From an uncultured Sphingomonadaceae bacterium (lineage in GTDB: Bacteria > Pseudomonadota > Alphaproteobacteria > Sphingomonadales > Sphingomonadaceae), in assembly GCA_947499975.1 (NCBI GenBank), contig CANMQE010000002.1, positions 124,001-188,000 of the forward strand: 64,000 nt of DNA. The letters run 5' to 3'. Of this stretch, positions 8,892-18,329 are shown piece by piece; positions within the stretch are counted from its first letter, which is position 1; each line of letters starts with the position of its first letter. The notes under the pieces are model-generated. The model saw only the letters and a list, made by a program, of their open reading frames with translations, ran no database searches and was not told the DNA's origin. A program made the translations under genes and the position numbers.

Positions 8892-9588
8892 GGTTGCGAC
8901 AACTGCCCTCGCGCTTGCCCTGCCCGCCACCGCTTATGCGCAGGCTTACCAATGCCGCGTTCCTGGCGGTCCTGTTTCGCTGCCAGAGGTGGAGCGTGAC
9001 GGACCCATTCGGCAAAGCCGCGTCACAGGCTACACCCTCGCCCTCAGCTGGAGCCCGGAATTCTGCCGCTTCCGCGATGATGAGCAGCGCCATGCGCGCC
9101 AGTGTGGCGGACGGGCCGGGCGCTTTGCCTTTGTGGTGCACGGATTGTGGCCGGAAAGCGGACCGGGCCGCTGGCCGCAATGGTGCCCCGCCCCGCGCCA
9201 GCCCAGCGCGAGGGAAGTGCGCGCAAGCATGTGCATGACGCCGAACCTGTCGCTGCTCGCCCGCCAGTGGGAAAAGCACGGTAGCTGCATGACGCGCGAT
9301 CCCGACGCCTATCTGCGCGTCACCCGCATCCTGTGGAACAGCCTGCGCTGGCCCGATTTCGACCGTCTCTCCCGCCGCGACGGCCTGACAGCAGGTGACA
9401 TCCGCGAAACCTTTGCGAACGCGAACCCCCATTGGGATGCGCAGAACGTGGGTTTGGTAATCAACGAACGCGGCTGGCTGCGCGAAATGCGCCTCTGCTA
9501 CGGCGCGGACTTCATGCCGACCGCTTGTGACCGCCAGCGGTTCGGGCCGGGGGATGACGAGCGGGCGCGGATCTGGCGTGGGCTTTAG
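8872..9588 (+). CDS. ribonuclease T2 family protein, exported
   Basis: A 238-residue protein with a signal peptide (cleaved near ATAYAQA) and both catalytic blocks of RNase T2 enzymes: CAS I as FVVHGLWPE (H90) and CAS II as WEKHGSC (E134, H136). Cysteines typical of the family are present. It should cleave single-stranded RNA in the periplasm or outside the cell, probably as a scavenging nuclease. It is the last gene of a likely nadC transcript. Confidence 0.9.
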   Translation: MPSIFIRVATTALALALPATAYAQAYQCRVPGGPVSLPEVERDGPIRQSRVTGYTLALSWSPEFCRFRDDEQRHARQCGGRAGRFAFVVHGLWPESGPGRWPQWCPAPRQPSAREVRASMCMTPNLSLLARQWEKHGSCMTRDPDAYLRVTRILWNSLRWPDFDRLSRRDGLTAGDIRETFANANPHWDAQNVGLVINERGWLREMRLCYGADFMPTACDRQRFGPGDDERARIWRGL

Positions 9589-9615
9589 CGTCCGACGTTG
9601 GCTGGAAAGCGGAGT

Positions 9616-9867
9616 TCAGCTTTCCTCGCTTAACCAGAGTATTGTCGCCAATATCTCGTGCATTACCGCCTCATCGGTCGGGAACACACCAGAATAATAG
9701 CGGGGCGACCAGTACATGCCCGCCAATTCATCAAATGCCCTTACGGCTTCATTGTATTCAAAGAAGCCATCTGCACGCTGAAAGACGCGGACTTTTCTCT
9801 TGCCGTTCGGAGATTCCAGTTCTCGAATTAGCTCCATCCCCGCAAATGTCTCGAACAGATCAGTCAT
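9616..9867 (-). CDS. small conserved-looking hypothetical protein
   Basis: An 83-residue soluble acidic protein rich in aromatic residues (FFEYNEAVRAF, MYWSPRYYSG). It is convergent with RNase T2 and lies downstream of tadA on the same strand with a 60-bp gap. Amino-acid composition and codon use look coding rather than random. No family was recognised and no function is proposed. Confidence 0.6.
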   Translation of the reverse strand: MTDLFETFAGMELIRELESPNGKRKVRVFQRADGFFEYNEAVRAFDELAGMYWSPRYYSGVFPTDEAVMHEILATILWLSEES

Positions 9868-9927
9868 GCCAAGGTTATTCCCGTAAACAGAATTGTCCGC
9901 AAACCGATGCTAGCAAACATTCCGCCA

Positions 9928-10383
9928 TCACCGCCGCTCGCTGAAAAACCTGCGCAGCAATTCTGCCGCTTCGCTTTCGCCCAATCCGCTGTAAACCTCC
10001 GGCCTGTGCAGGCACTGCGGCTGCTGGAACACACGCGCGCCGTGTTCTACAGCGCCGCCCTTGGGGTCGCTCGCGCCGTAATAGAGGCGAGCGATCCGCG
10101 CGTGGCTGATCGCGCCGGCGCACATCGGGCACGGCTCCAGCGTCACGTAGAGATCACATCCGGTCAGCCGCTCGTCACCCAGCAAGGCTGCCGCCGCGCG
10201 AATCGCCACAATCTCGGCATGGGCGGTGGGATCGTGATTCGTGCGGGTGCGATTGTGTCCCTCGCCCAAAACCTTTCCATCCTTGACCACCACCGCGCCA
10301 ACCGGCACTTCGCCAGCGGCAGCCGCTTCCTGCGCCAGTTGCAGGGCGCGGCGCATAGGTTCGGGCGGGGGCCAGCGGGTCAT
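9928..10383 (-). CDS. tadA: tRNA adenosine(34) deaminase
   Basis: A 151-residue zinc-dependent deaminase that converts the wobble adenosine of tRNA-Arg(ACG) to inosine. The metal site and catalytic residues are visible as HAE (H55, E57) and PCPMCAG (C85, C88). The start MTRWPPPEP was chosen because it gives the standard family length; the open frame extends further upstream without family similarity and would run into the rpmB promoter. Transcription is divergent from rpmB. Confidence 0.93.
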   Translation of the reverse strand: MTRWPPPEPMRRALQLAQEAAAAGEVPVGAVVVKDGKVLGEGHNRTRTNHDPTAHAEIVAIRAAAALLGDERLTGCDLYVTLEPCPMCAGAISHARIARLYYGASDPKGGAVEHGARVFQQPQCLHRPEVYSGLGESEAAELLRRFFSERR

Positions 10384-10434
10384 GCCGATGGCGCTAATGC
10401 CTTGCGGCGCGTGCGGCAATGGGGCGCTGATTGC

Positions 10435-10463
10435 TTGACGAATCCGCAGCCCCCATGTAAGCG
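10435..10463 (+). promoter_or_regulatory. candidate rpmB promoter
   Basis: A TTGACG -35 hexamer, a 17-bp spacer and a weak TAAGCG -10 hexamer lie 60 bp before the rpmB start. The -35 is embedded in TTGCTTGAC, which also occurs upstream of rplM in this window. This is a sequence match only. Confidence 0.4.
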
Positions 10464-10522
10464 CGCGCCTTTCCCAGCCCAAAAGCTGTAACCGAAACCG
10501 TTTTTGAACGAGAGTATTCGCC

Positions 10523-10822
10523 ATGTCGCGTATTTGCGAACTTACCGGCAAGGGCCGCCAGGTCGGCCACAATGTCAGCCACGCCAACAACAAGACCAAG
10601 CGCGTCTTCCTGCCCAACCTGCAGAACGTCACGCTGATCAGCGAAAAGCTGGATCGCAGCTTCAAGTTCCGCGTCTCGACGCACGGCCTGCGCTCGGTGG
10701 AGCATAACGGCGGTCTCGACAACTGGCTGCTGAAGACCCGCGACGACAAGCTTTCGGCAAACGCCCTGAAGGTGAAGCGCGAGCTGAAGAAGGCCGTGGC
10801 TTCCAGCGAAGCCGCCGCTTAA
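10523..10822 (+). CDS. rpmB: 50S ribosomal protein L28
   Basis: A 99-residue ribosomal protein of the long alphaproteobacterial type. The N-terminal signature [20 protein letters not shown] and the [12 protein letters not shown] strand are characteristic. It binds 23S rRNA in the large subunit. It is monocistronic here: a candidate promoter lies upstream and a strong intrinsic terminator directly follows. Confidence 0.97.
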   Translation: MSRICELTGKGRQVGHNVSHANNKTKRVFLPNLQNVTLISEKLDRSFKFRVSTHGLRSVEHNGGLDNWLLKTRDDKLSANALKVKRELKKAVASSEAAA

Positions 10823-10849
10823 TTCAAGCTGCACTAGAGAATTCGAAAG

Positions 10850-10880
10850 GCGCGTGAGGGCTATTCCTCGCGCGCTTTTT
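10850..10880 (+). terminator. rpmB intrinsic terminator
   Basis: A 10-bp stem (GCGCGTGAGG with CCTCGCGCGC, one G-U pair) with a 6-nt loop is followed by five T residues, 27 bp after the rpmB stop. Confidence 0.85.
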
Positions 10881-10888
10881 CGTGCGCG

Positions 10889-11839
10889 CTATTCCTCCCG
10901 CCAGTCGAGGCGCACCAGCAGCGTGCGCTGAAAGGCCGACAGATTGTCGTCGGACACAAGCCACAGGCGCACCGTGCCATCTGCATCCACGCCATCAACC
11001 GCCAGCCCTTCGTAATTTTCCGAAGGCAGGATGGTGTCGAGTTCCACCAGCAGTTCCAGATCGAGTGTATCGCCGCTGCCGACCGCGCCCGGGTCCGCAA
11101 TGGCGATGGCCGATGCGAATGGCGGGACACCCCACGCCAGCTTCCTCAGGAGCACCAGAACCCGGCCATCGGGCAGCGCAGCCATGTCGGTGGGATTGTA
11201 TTCGCGCGGCGTGCCTACCGCGAATCGCAGCGACTCCACCTTGCCGGCCGGGTCGCCAGGATAGATGAGACCTTCGCGTCCGCTTTCCGGAAATACGAGG
11301 AATCGACCGTCGGGCAGTCGTGCCATCGCCTCTGCCCCGCTGTTGCTCGGCCATTCCTTCCAGTCAGGTGGCCGGCGCGCAGCGACAAATTCGCTCCCCG
11401 CCGTGTAGCGAATCACCACATTCGCGGCTTCGAAGGCCAGCCAGTAATCGCCGGTGGCCGGATCGCGGGTTGCAGCCTCGATATCGGGCGGAGTGCTACT
11501 GAATGCGCCGCGATTCCAGACTGTTGCCGAATCGGCCACCAGAGTGCCCGGCGAAGATGGCACTGGCAGGGTCAGACGCTTTCCTCGATCCGAGAAAAGA
11601 CGCAGGTTGGCGTTCAGGTCCAGCAAAGCCGAATACCCTCCGAAATCCACGCGCGAGCTGGATATTTCCCAGACATCCCGGCGGGTGAATCCGTTTCTGC
11701 TGGTCGGTTCGGGCAGATCCGTAACGCGGGTAACGCCCAGATCGGCTGTGGGCCCATCGGGTATGGGCGTGCGCAGGAAGGTGCCGGGCGATAGCGCCAG
11801 CGTCACCAGTACTGCCGCGGCCAGTTTGCCCCGTTTCAC
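10889..11839 (-). CDS. phytase-like esterase domain protein, exported
   Basis: A 316-residue protein with an N-terminal signal (MKRGKLAAAVLVTLALSPG) and the features of the 'esterase-like activity of phytase' family: a GGYSALLDL opening blade, DIEAATRDPATGDYWLAFE, NSGAEAMARLPDGRFLV, and a closing NYEGLAVD...LWLVSDDN segment, all consistent with a beta-propeller. Substrate and true activity are not established for these bacterial members. It lies between the rpmB terminator and the M23 peptidase gene, on the strand of the latter, with a 16-bp gap. Confidence 0.8.
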   Translation of the reverse strand: MKRGKLAAAVLVTLALSPGTFLRTPIPDGPTADLGVTRVTDLPEPTSRNGFTRRDVWEISSSRVDFGGYSALLDLNANLRLFSDRGKRLTLPVPSSPGTLVADSATVWNRGAFSSTPPDIEAATRDPATGDYWLAFEAANVVIRYTAGSEFVAARRPPDWKEWPSNSGAEAMARLPDGRFLVFPESGREGLIYPGDPAGKVESLRFAVGTPREYNPTDMAALPDGRVLVLLRKLAWGVPPFASAIAIADPGAVGSGDTLDLELLVELDTILPSENYEGLAVDGVDADGTVRLWLVSDDNLSAFQRTLLVRLDWREE

Positions 11840-11855
11840 GCCCCTGCCCGCCCGA

Positions 11856-12827
11856 TCAGGGCATGGGGCCGGTGAACAGGATCGGATCGAGGCGCGTCAG
11901 GTGCCATTTCAGGCTCCAGTGCAGGTGCGGCCCGGTAGCCCGCCCGGACGAACCGATGTGGCCCAGCAGCTGGCCCTGCTGCACCACATCGCCTTCTTGC
12001 ACGGCAATGTCGGAAAGGTGCAGGAACGCGCTGTTGAGGCCCGCGCCATGATCCACGATCAGCAGATAGCCTTCGAGGCTGAAGGGGCTGTCGGTCGCAA
12101 GCGTCACGACGCCGCCCGCAGGCGCGACGAAGGGATCGCCGCTGCCGCCGGTCGCGATGTCGATACCCGAGTGATAGCTTCCCGGCTCTCCGCGATAGAT
12201 GCGTTGGGATCCGAACCGGCCCGAAATGCGGCCCGTCAGCGGCCAGATGAAGTCCTGCTTCCAGCCGTCGGTGTCCGAATTGGCAGTGCGCGCGTCCCAG
12301 ATGGCGTCGAGCTCGGGCTGGCGGCGGCGCATGAAGCTTTCGCTCGCCCCGCCTGCACGCCGCGCCACGTTGACACGCTCGATATTCCAGTCGCGCGGGC
12401 GCACGTCGATCTGGCTGGAGACGATGCTGCCATCCTCCAGCGTGGCAAACAGCACTTCCGATGTGCCCGCGTCGCGATCGAAGGCGGCAAAGAAATTGCC
12501 TTCCTCGTCCAGCAGCAGCTCCGTTTCACCCAGTCGCGCCGTGGCGGTGCCGCCGGGGGCCTGGCCGCGAATCCACCCGCCCTGCGTCAGTTCGCCGTCA
12601 TAGATGAAGGTGGACGGGCCGACAGGAGTTGGGGTGGGGGTGGGCGTAGGGGCCGCCATCGTGACTGTCCGCACGGGTTCGGCCTGCGTGGCCGGTGCGG
12701 GTTGGGATGCGGCTTGCGATGCGGGTTGGCGGGTGTCCTGCGCTGCCGGAACGACTGCACAGCCGACGCAGGCGGCGAAAACCGCGCAAAGGGCCGACTT
12801 CTCGATATACCTGGGCTTGCTTTTCAC
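11856..12827 (-). CDS. M23 family metallopeptidase
   Basis: A 323-residue exported protein with a possible lipobox (C20 or C23), a low-complexity linker rich in Q/P/A, a short (TP)n run at residues 60-68, a beta-rich middle region, and a C-terminal LytM/M23 domain. Zinc-binding residues are visible as HSGID (H219, D223) and the HLH triad GPHLHWSLKW (H301, H303), with H270 in AFLHL. All key residues are present, so an active peptidoglycan DD-endopeptidase is likely. The start overlaps the end of the DUF2093 gene by 4 bp. Confidence 0.9.
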   Translation of the reverse strand: MKSKPRYIEKSALCAVFAACVGCAVVPAAQDTRQPASQAASQPAPATQAEPVRTVTMAAPTPTPTPTPVGPSTFIYDGELTQGGWIRGQAPGGTATARLGETELLLDEEGNFFAAFDRDAGTSEVLFATLEDGSIVSSQIDVRPRDWNIERVNVARRAGGASESFMRRRQPELDAIWDARTANSDTDGWKQDFIWPLTGRISGRFGSQRIYRGEPGSYHSGIDIATGGSGDPFVAPAGGVVTLATDSPFSLEGYLLIVDHGAGLNSAFLHLSDIAVQEGDVVQQGQLLGHIGSSGRATGPHLHWSLKWHLTRLDPILFTGPMP

Positions 12828-13027
12828 AGATCCTCAAGCGCACGCTGCGTGGAAAGTTCCGCGCTGGCATAGGCTTCCTGCCGGTCCACGCTCCAGTAGC
12901 GCAGTTCTTCCAGCGGAACGGGGATGCCGCTGACAGCGCAGGGCACGAAATGGCCCGGTCGCACGACGCGAAAGGCATTCGGCCCGTAGACGAGAGTGGC
13001 GGCTTGATCGGAAGATGACATCAACAT
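12824..13027 (-). CDS. DUF2093 domain-containing protein
   Basis: A 67-residue protein matching the alphaproteobacterial DUF2093 pattern: a short N-terminus, then PGHFVPCAVSG and IPVPLEELRYWSVDRQEAY. Function is unknown. It is coupled by a 4-bp overlap to the M23 peptidase gene downstream and sits 44 bp after xseA on the same strand, so the three may be co-transcribed. Confidence 0.85.
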   Translation of the reverse strand: MLMSSSDQAATLVYGPNAFRVVRPGHFVPCAVSGIPVPLEELRYWSVDRQEAYASAELSTQRALEDL

Positions 13028-13071
13028 GGGGCCCTATCTAGTGCGCTGAGGCTGTATGCGCAATTTACGTA

Positions 13072-14547
13072 TCACAGCAACTTGGGTTGCCCGCTGTCGG
13101 GCGTAGCCGAGCGGGCTTTCGCTGCCTTTTTCGGTGATGTGCCCGGCGCGGGCTTGGGTGCGGTGCCCGGCACCACCTTCAGGCTGCCATCGGCGAATTC
13201 CAGCGTCAGCACCGGCTGGCGGGCCGCTTCCTCGCGCGAGGAAATGACCGGGTGGCCCTCTGCACACACCAGCGCATAGCCGCGCTGCAGCGGCGCCTTG
13301 GGATCGAGTTGCAGGCGCAGGCGGTTGAGCGCGGCCAGCCGTTCCCCGCGCTCCGCAATCGGTCGGGTGATGAGGTTGGGCGAAAGCCGCGCCGCCGTCA
13401 GCCGCTGCCTCGCATCGCGCAGGTTCGCACGCAGGATGGCGGGCGACAGGCGCTGTTCGGACAGTTTCTCCCGACCCTTTGCCGCGCGATCCAGCAGGCC
13501 CCTGCGCAGGCGTTCCCCAAGTTCGTCCAGCCGTTGCGCATAAGGTTGCAGCAATTGTTCGGCGCGCGGCAGGCGGTCTGCACGGGCGGAAAGGCGTTCT
13601 CGCCCCAACTCCACGGGTCGCAGCGCGCATTTGGACTGCCGGTGCGCCAGATCGTCGATCGTGGCGCGCAATTCGCGCAGCACGGGAACGGCGATCTCGG
13701 CAGCGGCGGTGGGCGTGGGGGCGCGCCTGTCCGCCGCGTAATCGCACAGCGTAGTGTCTGTTTCATGGCCGACGGCACTGATCACGGGGATCGGGCTTTC
13801 GGCCACGGCCCGCACCACGATCTCCTCGTTGAAGCTCCACAGATCCTCGATGGAGCCGCCACCGCGCGCCACGATCAGCAGATCGGGGCGAGGAACAGGT
13901 CCATTGGGTTCGATTGCACCGAACCCGCGAACCGCATCGGCAACTTGCTTTGCCGCGCCTTCGCCCTGCACCAGCACGGGCCAAACGATGACATGGGTGG
14001 GGAAACGGTCTTCCAGTCGGTGCAGGATGTCGCGGATCACCGCGCCGGTGGGCGATGTCACCACGCCGATGGTACGCGGGGCGAAGGGCAGGGCGCGCTT
14101 TCGGGCGGGATCGAACAGCCCTTCTGCCTCCAGCCGGGCCTTCGTTTTCTCCAGCAGGGCCAGCAGCGCGCCCTCGCCCGCGATTTCCATCCGTTCGATC
14201 ACGATCTGGTATTTGCTGCGGCCGGGATAGGTGGTCAGCTTGCCGCTGGCGACCACCTCGATACCGTCCTCGGGCTGGAAGGCCAGGCGCGGCACGGCGC
14301 TGCGCCACATCACCCCGTCCAGCACCGCTTTCTCATCCTTCAACGCCAGGTAAAGGTGGCCAGAGGCCGCGCGTTTCACGCCGGAAAGCTCGCCGCGCAG
14401 CCGCACGAAGCCGAAGCGGTCCTCCACCGTGCGCTTCAGCGCCTGCGAAATCTCGGTGATCGAAAGCGGTGCGGAATTGTCGCCCGCCTCGCTGGTCGCT
14501 AACAGCCGGTCGTCCGATGAATCGTCGTAGGGAGTGCGTTGCGCCAT
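13072..14547 (-). CDS. xseA: exodeoxyribonuclease VII large subunit
   Basis: A 491-residue protein with the N-terminal OB fold ([26 protein letters not shown]), the catalytic core with the family signatures [34 protein letters not shown] and [28 protein letters not shown], a coiled-coil region, and a GYALV tail. It degrades single-stranded DNA together with XseB, which is not encoded nearby. The start at MAQRTPYDD is supported by an AAGGA ribosome-binding site 7 nt upstream, which lies inside the divergent purD gene. The start codons of the two genes share the tetranucleotide CATG. Confidence 0.95.
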   Translation of the reverse strand: MAQRTPYDDSSDDRLLATSEAGDNSAPLSITEISQALKRTVEDRFGFVRLRGELSGVKRAASGHLYLALKDEKAVLDGVMWRSAVPRLAFQPEDGIEVVASGKLTTYPGRSKYQIVIERMEIAGEGALLALLEKTKARLEAEGLFDPARKRALPFAPRTIGVVTSPTGAVIRDILHRLEDRFPTHVIVWPVLVQGEGAAKQVADAVRGFGAIEPNGPVPRPDLLIVARGGGSIEDLWSFNEEIVVRAVAESPIPVISAVGHETDTTLCDYAADRRAPTPTAAAEIAVPVLRELRATIDDLAHRQSKCALRPVELGRERLSARADRLPRAEQLLQPYAQRLDELGERLRRGLLDRAAKGREKLSEQRLSPAILRANLRDARQRLTAARLSPNLITRPIAERGERLAALNRLRLQLDPKAPLQRGYALVCAEGHPVISSREEAARQPVLTLEFADGSLKVVPGTAPKPAPGTSPKKAAKARSATPDSGQPKLL

Positions 14548-15829
14548 GAATATCCTTGTGCTGGGCGGAGGCGGCCGTGAACATGCCCTTTGCTGGAAGC
14601 TGGCGCAATCCGAAGCGATCGCGAAAGACGGGGGCAAACTCTACGCCGCGCCCGGAAATCCCGGCATCGCCGCCTGCGCCACGCTGGTGACGCTGGACGA
14701 GAAGGACCACGCCGCCGTCTGCAAGTTCTGCGACACCAACGATATCGGCCTGGTGGTGATCGGGCCGGAAGCCCCGCTGGTGGATGGCCTGGCCGATAGC
14801 CTGCGCAAGGCCGGCATCGCCGCGTTCGGCCCGTCAAAGGCGGCAGCGCAGCTGGAAGGCAGCAAGAACTTCACCAAGGCGCTGTGCGACAGGGCTGGCA
14901 TTCCCACCGCGGGCTATGTCCACTGCACCACGCTGGAACAGGCAAAGGATGCGCTGTCCGGCTTCTCCGCGCCCTTCGTGCTGAAGGCAGATGGGCTTGC
15001 CGCGGGCAAGGGCGTGGTCATCGCCGAGAGCGAGGCGGATGCGATCGCGGCGCTGGAAGAGATGTTCGGTGGCGCGTTCGGCGATGCCGGGGCAGAGGTG
15101 GTGGTCGAGGAATTCATGGCCGGGGAGGAAGCCAGCTTCTTCGCCCTGACCGACGGCGAGACCGTGATCCCCTTCGGCACCGCGCAGGATCACAAGCGCG
15201 TGGGCGAAGGCGATACCGGCCCCAACACAGGTGGCATGGGCGCCTACAGCCCCGCCCGCGTGCTGACAGAGGCGCTGGTGGCCGAGACGATGGAGCGCAT
15301 CGTGTTTCCCACGGTGCGCCAGATGGCGCAGGAGGGGACGCCCTATATCGGGGTGCTCTACGCAGGGCTGATGCTGACGGACGAGGGGCCAAAGCTGGTG
15401 GAATACAATTGCCGCTTCGGCGATCCGGAATGCCAAGTGCTGATGATGCGGTTGGAAAGCGACCTTGCGCAATACATGCTGGCGGCCGCTGGCGGATCGC
15501 TTGCCGCCCTGCCCGATCCGACCTTCTCGCCCCAGACTGCCATGACTGTGGTGATGGCGGCGAAGGGCTATCCCGGCACGCCGGAAAAGGGCGGCGCGAT
15601 CGATCTTGGTAATGCCGAGGGTGCAGGTGCACAGGTGTTCCACGCGGGCACGAAGCTGGAAGGCGACACGCTGGTGGCCAATGGCGGGCGCGTGCTGAAC
15701 GTCACCGCTGGCGGAGCCGATACCGGCCGCGCGCAGGCGGCTGCCTATGCGGCTGTCGAGAAGGTGGATTTCCCTTCCGGCTTCTACCGCAAGGATATCG
15801 GCTGGCGGGAAATCGAACGCGAAAGGTGA
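14546..15829 (+). CDS. purD: phosphoribosylamine-glycine ligase
   Basis: A 427-residue ATP-grasp enzyme forming glycinamide ribonucleotide in purine synthesis. Signatures are [19 protein letters not shown] at the N-terminus, [15 protein letters not shown] (ATP-grasp), [13 protein letters not shown], and [11 protein letters not shown] (metal and ATP binding). The start is fixed by the family N-terminus and a GGGAG ribosome-binding site located inside xseA. It is divergent from xseA with a 2-bp overlap of start codons. A ferric-reductase-like membrane gene follows 13 bp after the stop. Confidence 0.96.
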   Translation: MNILVLGGGGREHALCWKLAQSEAIAKDGGKLYAAPGNPGIAACATLVTLDEKDHAAVCKFCDTNDIGLVVIGPEAPLVDGLADSLRKAGIAAFGPSKAAAQLEGSKNFTKALCDRAGIPTAGYVHCTTLEQAKDALSGFSAPFVLKADGLAAGKGVVIAESEADAIAALEEMFGGAFGDAGAEVVVEEFMAGEEASFFALTDGETVIPFGTAQDHKRVGEGDTGPNTGGMGAYSPARVLTEALVAETMERIVFPTVRQMAQEGTPYIGVLYAGLMLTDEGPKLVEYNCRFGDPECQVLMMRLESDLAQYMLAAAGGSLAALPDPTFSPQTAMTVVMAAKGYPGTPEKGGAIDLGNAEGAGAQVFHAGTKLEGDTLVANGGRVLNVTAGGADTGRAQAAAYAAVEKVDFPSGFYRKDIGWREIERER

Positions 15830-15842
15830 TCGGGATCGCACG

Positions 15843-16415
15843 ATGACAAGGCTCGCCCGCTCCCGCCCGTTCCTGTGGCTCGTCCTCGCCATTCCGGGCA
15901 TCTGGATCTTGTGGCGATGGGCCTTCACGCCCGATGACTACGGCTTTGGCCATGCCATCGGCGATAGCGGGGACTGGGCCGCCTGGCTGCTGATGGTGAC
16001 GCTGGCGGTGACGCCTGCCCGCCTGATGTTCCGCAAGAACGCCGTGGTGCAATATCTGATGCGCCACCGGCGCGATCTGGGGGTGGCGAGCTTCGCCTAT
16101 GCCGCGGGGCATACGGTGATCTACCTTGCCAACAAGGCGGCCATCGCGCCCGTGCTGGAAGAGATGACGGCGCCCGACATGCTGACAGGCTGGCTTGCCC
16201 TTGCATTGTTCGTGCCGCTGGCGATCACGTCGAACGATGCATCAATGCGGATGCTCAAGCGATCATGGAAGCGGCTGCACCGGCTGGTGTATCCCGCCGC
16301 GATCCTGATGTTCGTCCACTGGGTGCTCGCAGCCTTCGACCCGACCACGGCCTATTGGCACATTGCTGTGCTGGCCGTGATCGAGATCGTCAGGATTATT
16401 CTGCAGCGCCGTTAG
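15843..16415 (+). CDS. ferric reductase-like (MsrQ-like) heme membrane protein
   Basis: A 190-residue protein with about six hydrophobic segments and conserved histidines (HRRDLGVASFAYAAGHTVIY, KRLHRLVYPAAILMFVHW) placed as in heme b-binding ferric reductase-like domains. The length and the WKRLHRLVY motif resemble MsrQ, the membrane partner that delivers electrons to periplasmic methionine sulfoxide reductase MsrP. No msrP gene is adjacent, so MsrQ function is likely but not proven. Its stop codon overlaps the stop of the convergent lipoprotein gene. Confidence 0.75.
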   Translation: MTRLARSRPFLWLVLAIPGIWILWRWAFTPDDYGFGHAIGDSGDWAAWLLMVTLAVTPARLMFRKNAVVQYLMRHRRDLGVASFAYAAGHTVIYLANKAAIAPVLEEMTAPDMLTGWLALALFVPLAITSNDASMRMLKRSWKRLHRLVYPAAILMFVHWVLAAFDPTTAYWHIAVLAVIEIVRIILQRR

Positions 16416-16939
16416 AGCGTCACGTACTGGCGGAAGCGTGCGACTTCTTCCTCGTCGACATACTTGCCGATTTCGCGGTTGAACTCGTTCATGTCGGCAT
16501 AGGGGCGATATTCGAGGAATTCGCCGACCATGCGCTCGCTCATGCCCGGCACCAGAGCGATGGCTTCTTCGCTGGCGTCGTTCAGATTGATCGGGATGAA
16601 GACGTTTTCCAGCACGCTGGCGGCCTCTTCCTCGGAAAGCGTTTCCATCAGCGCGGCGTTGAACGCGGTGACATCGGCATAGGGCTGACCGGAAACGATG
16701 GCGTCGGCCAGTTCGGAAGAGATGCCTTCAACGCCGGCCAGTTCTTCGGCCGTGGCGGTGTTTGCATCCATCACGCCCGCGGTTTCGGCCATCATCCCGG
16801 CATCGGCAACGCCCGTATCGGCGGCATCGGCCATTTCGGCTTCGGTGGTGGCAGTGTCGGCGTCCTCGGTGTTTTCCGAGCAGGCGGCGAGGGTGAGGGC
16901 GGTCCCGGCCATTGCGGCGGCGAGCACGATCTTGCGCAT
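16412..16939 (-). CDS. lipoprotein with two ComEA-like helix-hairpin-helix modules
   Basis: A 175-residue protein with a clear lipobox (LAAC, C20), an acidic Ala/Asp/Glu/Thr-rich spacer, and two tandem modules at about 56-115 and 116-174. The second module opens INLNDASEEAIALVPGMSE, the typical ComEA pattern; the first (MDANTATAEELAGVEGISSE) is a more divergent copy. Each ends with a short acidic helix. ComEA-like domains bind double-stranded DNA outside the cytoplasm, so an envelope DNA-binding role is possible, although the protein is very acidic. An AAAGGA ribosome-binding site precedes the start. Confidence 0.75.
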   Translation of the reverse strand: MRKIVLAAAMAGTALTLAACSENTEDADTATTEAEMADAADTGVADAGMMAETAGVMDANTATAEELAGVEGISSELADAIVSGQPYADVTAFNAALMETLSEEEAASVLENVFIPINLNDASEEAIALVPGMSERMVGEFLEYRPYADMNEFNREIGKYVDEEEVARFRQYVTL

Positions 16940-17238
16940 AGTGTAAAATCCTTTTCGATTGATTCGTTCAATTCGGCGCGCAGCTTATTGCGAACCCTTT
17001 GCAAGAACGCAACCGGCATTCGCTCGGCGGTTCGCGCCTTTCCTACACGCGGCCTCCGGCGGATGCACGCGGCATGACCGCCCGCCCCCTCCTCACCCGC
17101 AGAAACGAGCGGGTTAGGGCCGGGCGCGGGTTTCCCCCCAGAACAGTGTTCCATGTGTTCCACATTGGCGTGCGGGAGGGGCCGCGATCATGCCCGATCG
17201 CCTGCGCAATCGCCCGCATTACGCCGCCGCGTGGAACC
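16940..17238. other. intergenic region without recognised gene
   Basis: About 300 bp separate the leftward lipoprotein from the end of the adenosine-kinase-like gene. The left part is AT-richer and should carry the lipoprotein promoter. The middle holds a 6-bp-stem hairpin (17095-17114, arms ACCCGC/GCGGGT, no T-tract) and a direct repeat GTGTTCCA at 17146 and 17155. No coding frame looks real. Confidence 0.5.
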
Positions 17239-18249
17239 TCAGCCCAGCTTCTGCTTCATCAGCTCGGCAAGATCGCTCTCGGGTCGCGCGCCGTAATGGC
17301 TGATGATCTCGGCCGCGGCGATGGCACCGCGCTTCAGGCACCTTGCAGGTTCCTCGCCGCGCACGTGGCCGAACAGGAAGCCCGCTGCGAAAAGGTCGCC
17401 CGCGCCGGTGGTGTCCACCACCTTCTCGACCGGTTCTGCCGCCACCTTGTACGTCTCTCCACCGGTGACGCAGACCGCGCCCTTTTCGCTGCGGGTCACC
17501 ACCAGCGTGGGCACCTTGTCCTTCAAGGCGTCGATCCCGGCGTCGAAATCCTCCTCGCCCGTCAACGCGCCCAGTTCGTGCTCGTTGGCGAACAGGATGT
17601 CGATCATGCCATCGTCGATCAGGCGGCGAAAATCATCGCCGTAACGCTCGATCACGAAAGCGTCGGAAAGGGTGAAGGCAACCTTGCGGCCCGCGTCCTT
17701 CGCGCTCTTGATCGCGGCGCGCATAGCCTTGCGCGGCTCTTCGGGATCCCAGAGATATCCTTCCAGGTAAAGGATCTGTGCGCCGCCGATCGCTTCCTCG
17801 TCCAGTGCATCGGCGGGCAGGAACTGCGTTGCGCCAAGGAAGGTGTTCATCGTGCGCTGACCGTCCGGCGTGACGAAGATCAGGCAACGCGCGGTGGGCG
17901 GCTCGGATTCCTTGTCACTGGTGGGGCGCGGGGGCACGTCGAAATCGATGCCGACGGCGCGGATGTCGTGCGCGAACACATTGCCAAGCTGGTCGTCCGC
18001 CACCTGGCCAACGAAGGCGCATTGCGCGCCCATGCCGGAAAGGCCGGCAAGCGTGTTGGCCGCCGAACCGCCCGAAATCTCCTTCGCCGGGCCCATGGCA
18101 TCGTAGAGGTCCCTGGCCTGATCGGTATCCACCAGCATCATGCCGCCCTTCTTCATGCCCAGCTCTTCCACCAGTTCGTCCGAAGCGGGAGCCATCACAT
18201 CGACAATGGCATTGCCGATGGCGATTACGTCGTAACGGGGTGAAGTCAT
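17239..18249 (-). CDS. adenosine kinase / PfkB family sugar kinase
   Basis: A 336-residue ribokinase-fold enzyme. The N-terminus (DVIAIGNAIVDV), the GGSAANTLAGLSGMG substrate loop and the C-terminal PfkB signature DTTGAGDLFAAGF (catalytic D285) are intact. Sphingomonad proteins of this type are usually annotated adenosine kinase, which phosphorylates adenosine to AMP for salvage; other nucleoside or sugar substrates are possible. The start MTSPRYDV is supported by an AGGAG site 5 nt upstream. Transcription is divergent from the EI24 gene. Confidence 0.88.
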   Translation of the reverse strand: MTSPRYDVIAIGNAIVDVMAPASDELVEELGMKKGGMMLVDTDQARDLYDAMGPAKEISGGSAANTLAGLSGMGAQCAFVGQVADDQLGNVFAHDIRAVGIDFDVPPRPTSDKESEPPTARCLIFVTPDGQRTMNTFLGATQFLPADALDEEAIGGAQILYLEGYLWDPEEPRKAMRAAIKSAKDAGRKVAFTLSDAFVIERYGDDFRRLIDDGMIDILFANEHELGALTGEEDFDAGIDALKDKVPTLVVTRSEKGAVCVTGGETYKVAAEPVEKVVDTTGAGDLFAAGFLFGHVRGEEPARCLKRGAIAAAEIISHYGARPESDLAELMKQKLG

Positions 18250-18329
18250 GCAATCTCCTGAACATTTTCCGGCGCGCATCCGCCAAGCGGCGTTGACTTG
18301 GCTGATAGGGCGCGCAATCGCAAGCGCCT

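Noticed and set aside
12604..12652. A tandem-repeat-like G/T-rich tract.
   Set aside because: It is the coding sequence of a short Thr-Pro repeat linker in the M23 peptidase, not a noncoding repeat or CRISPR.
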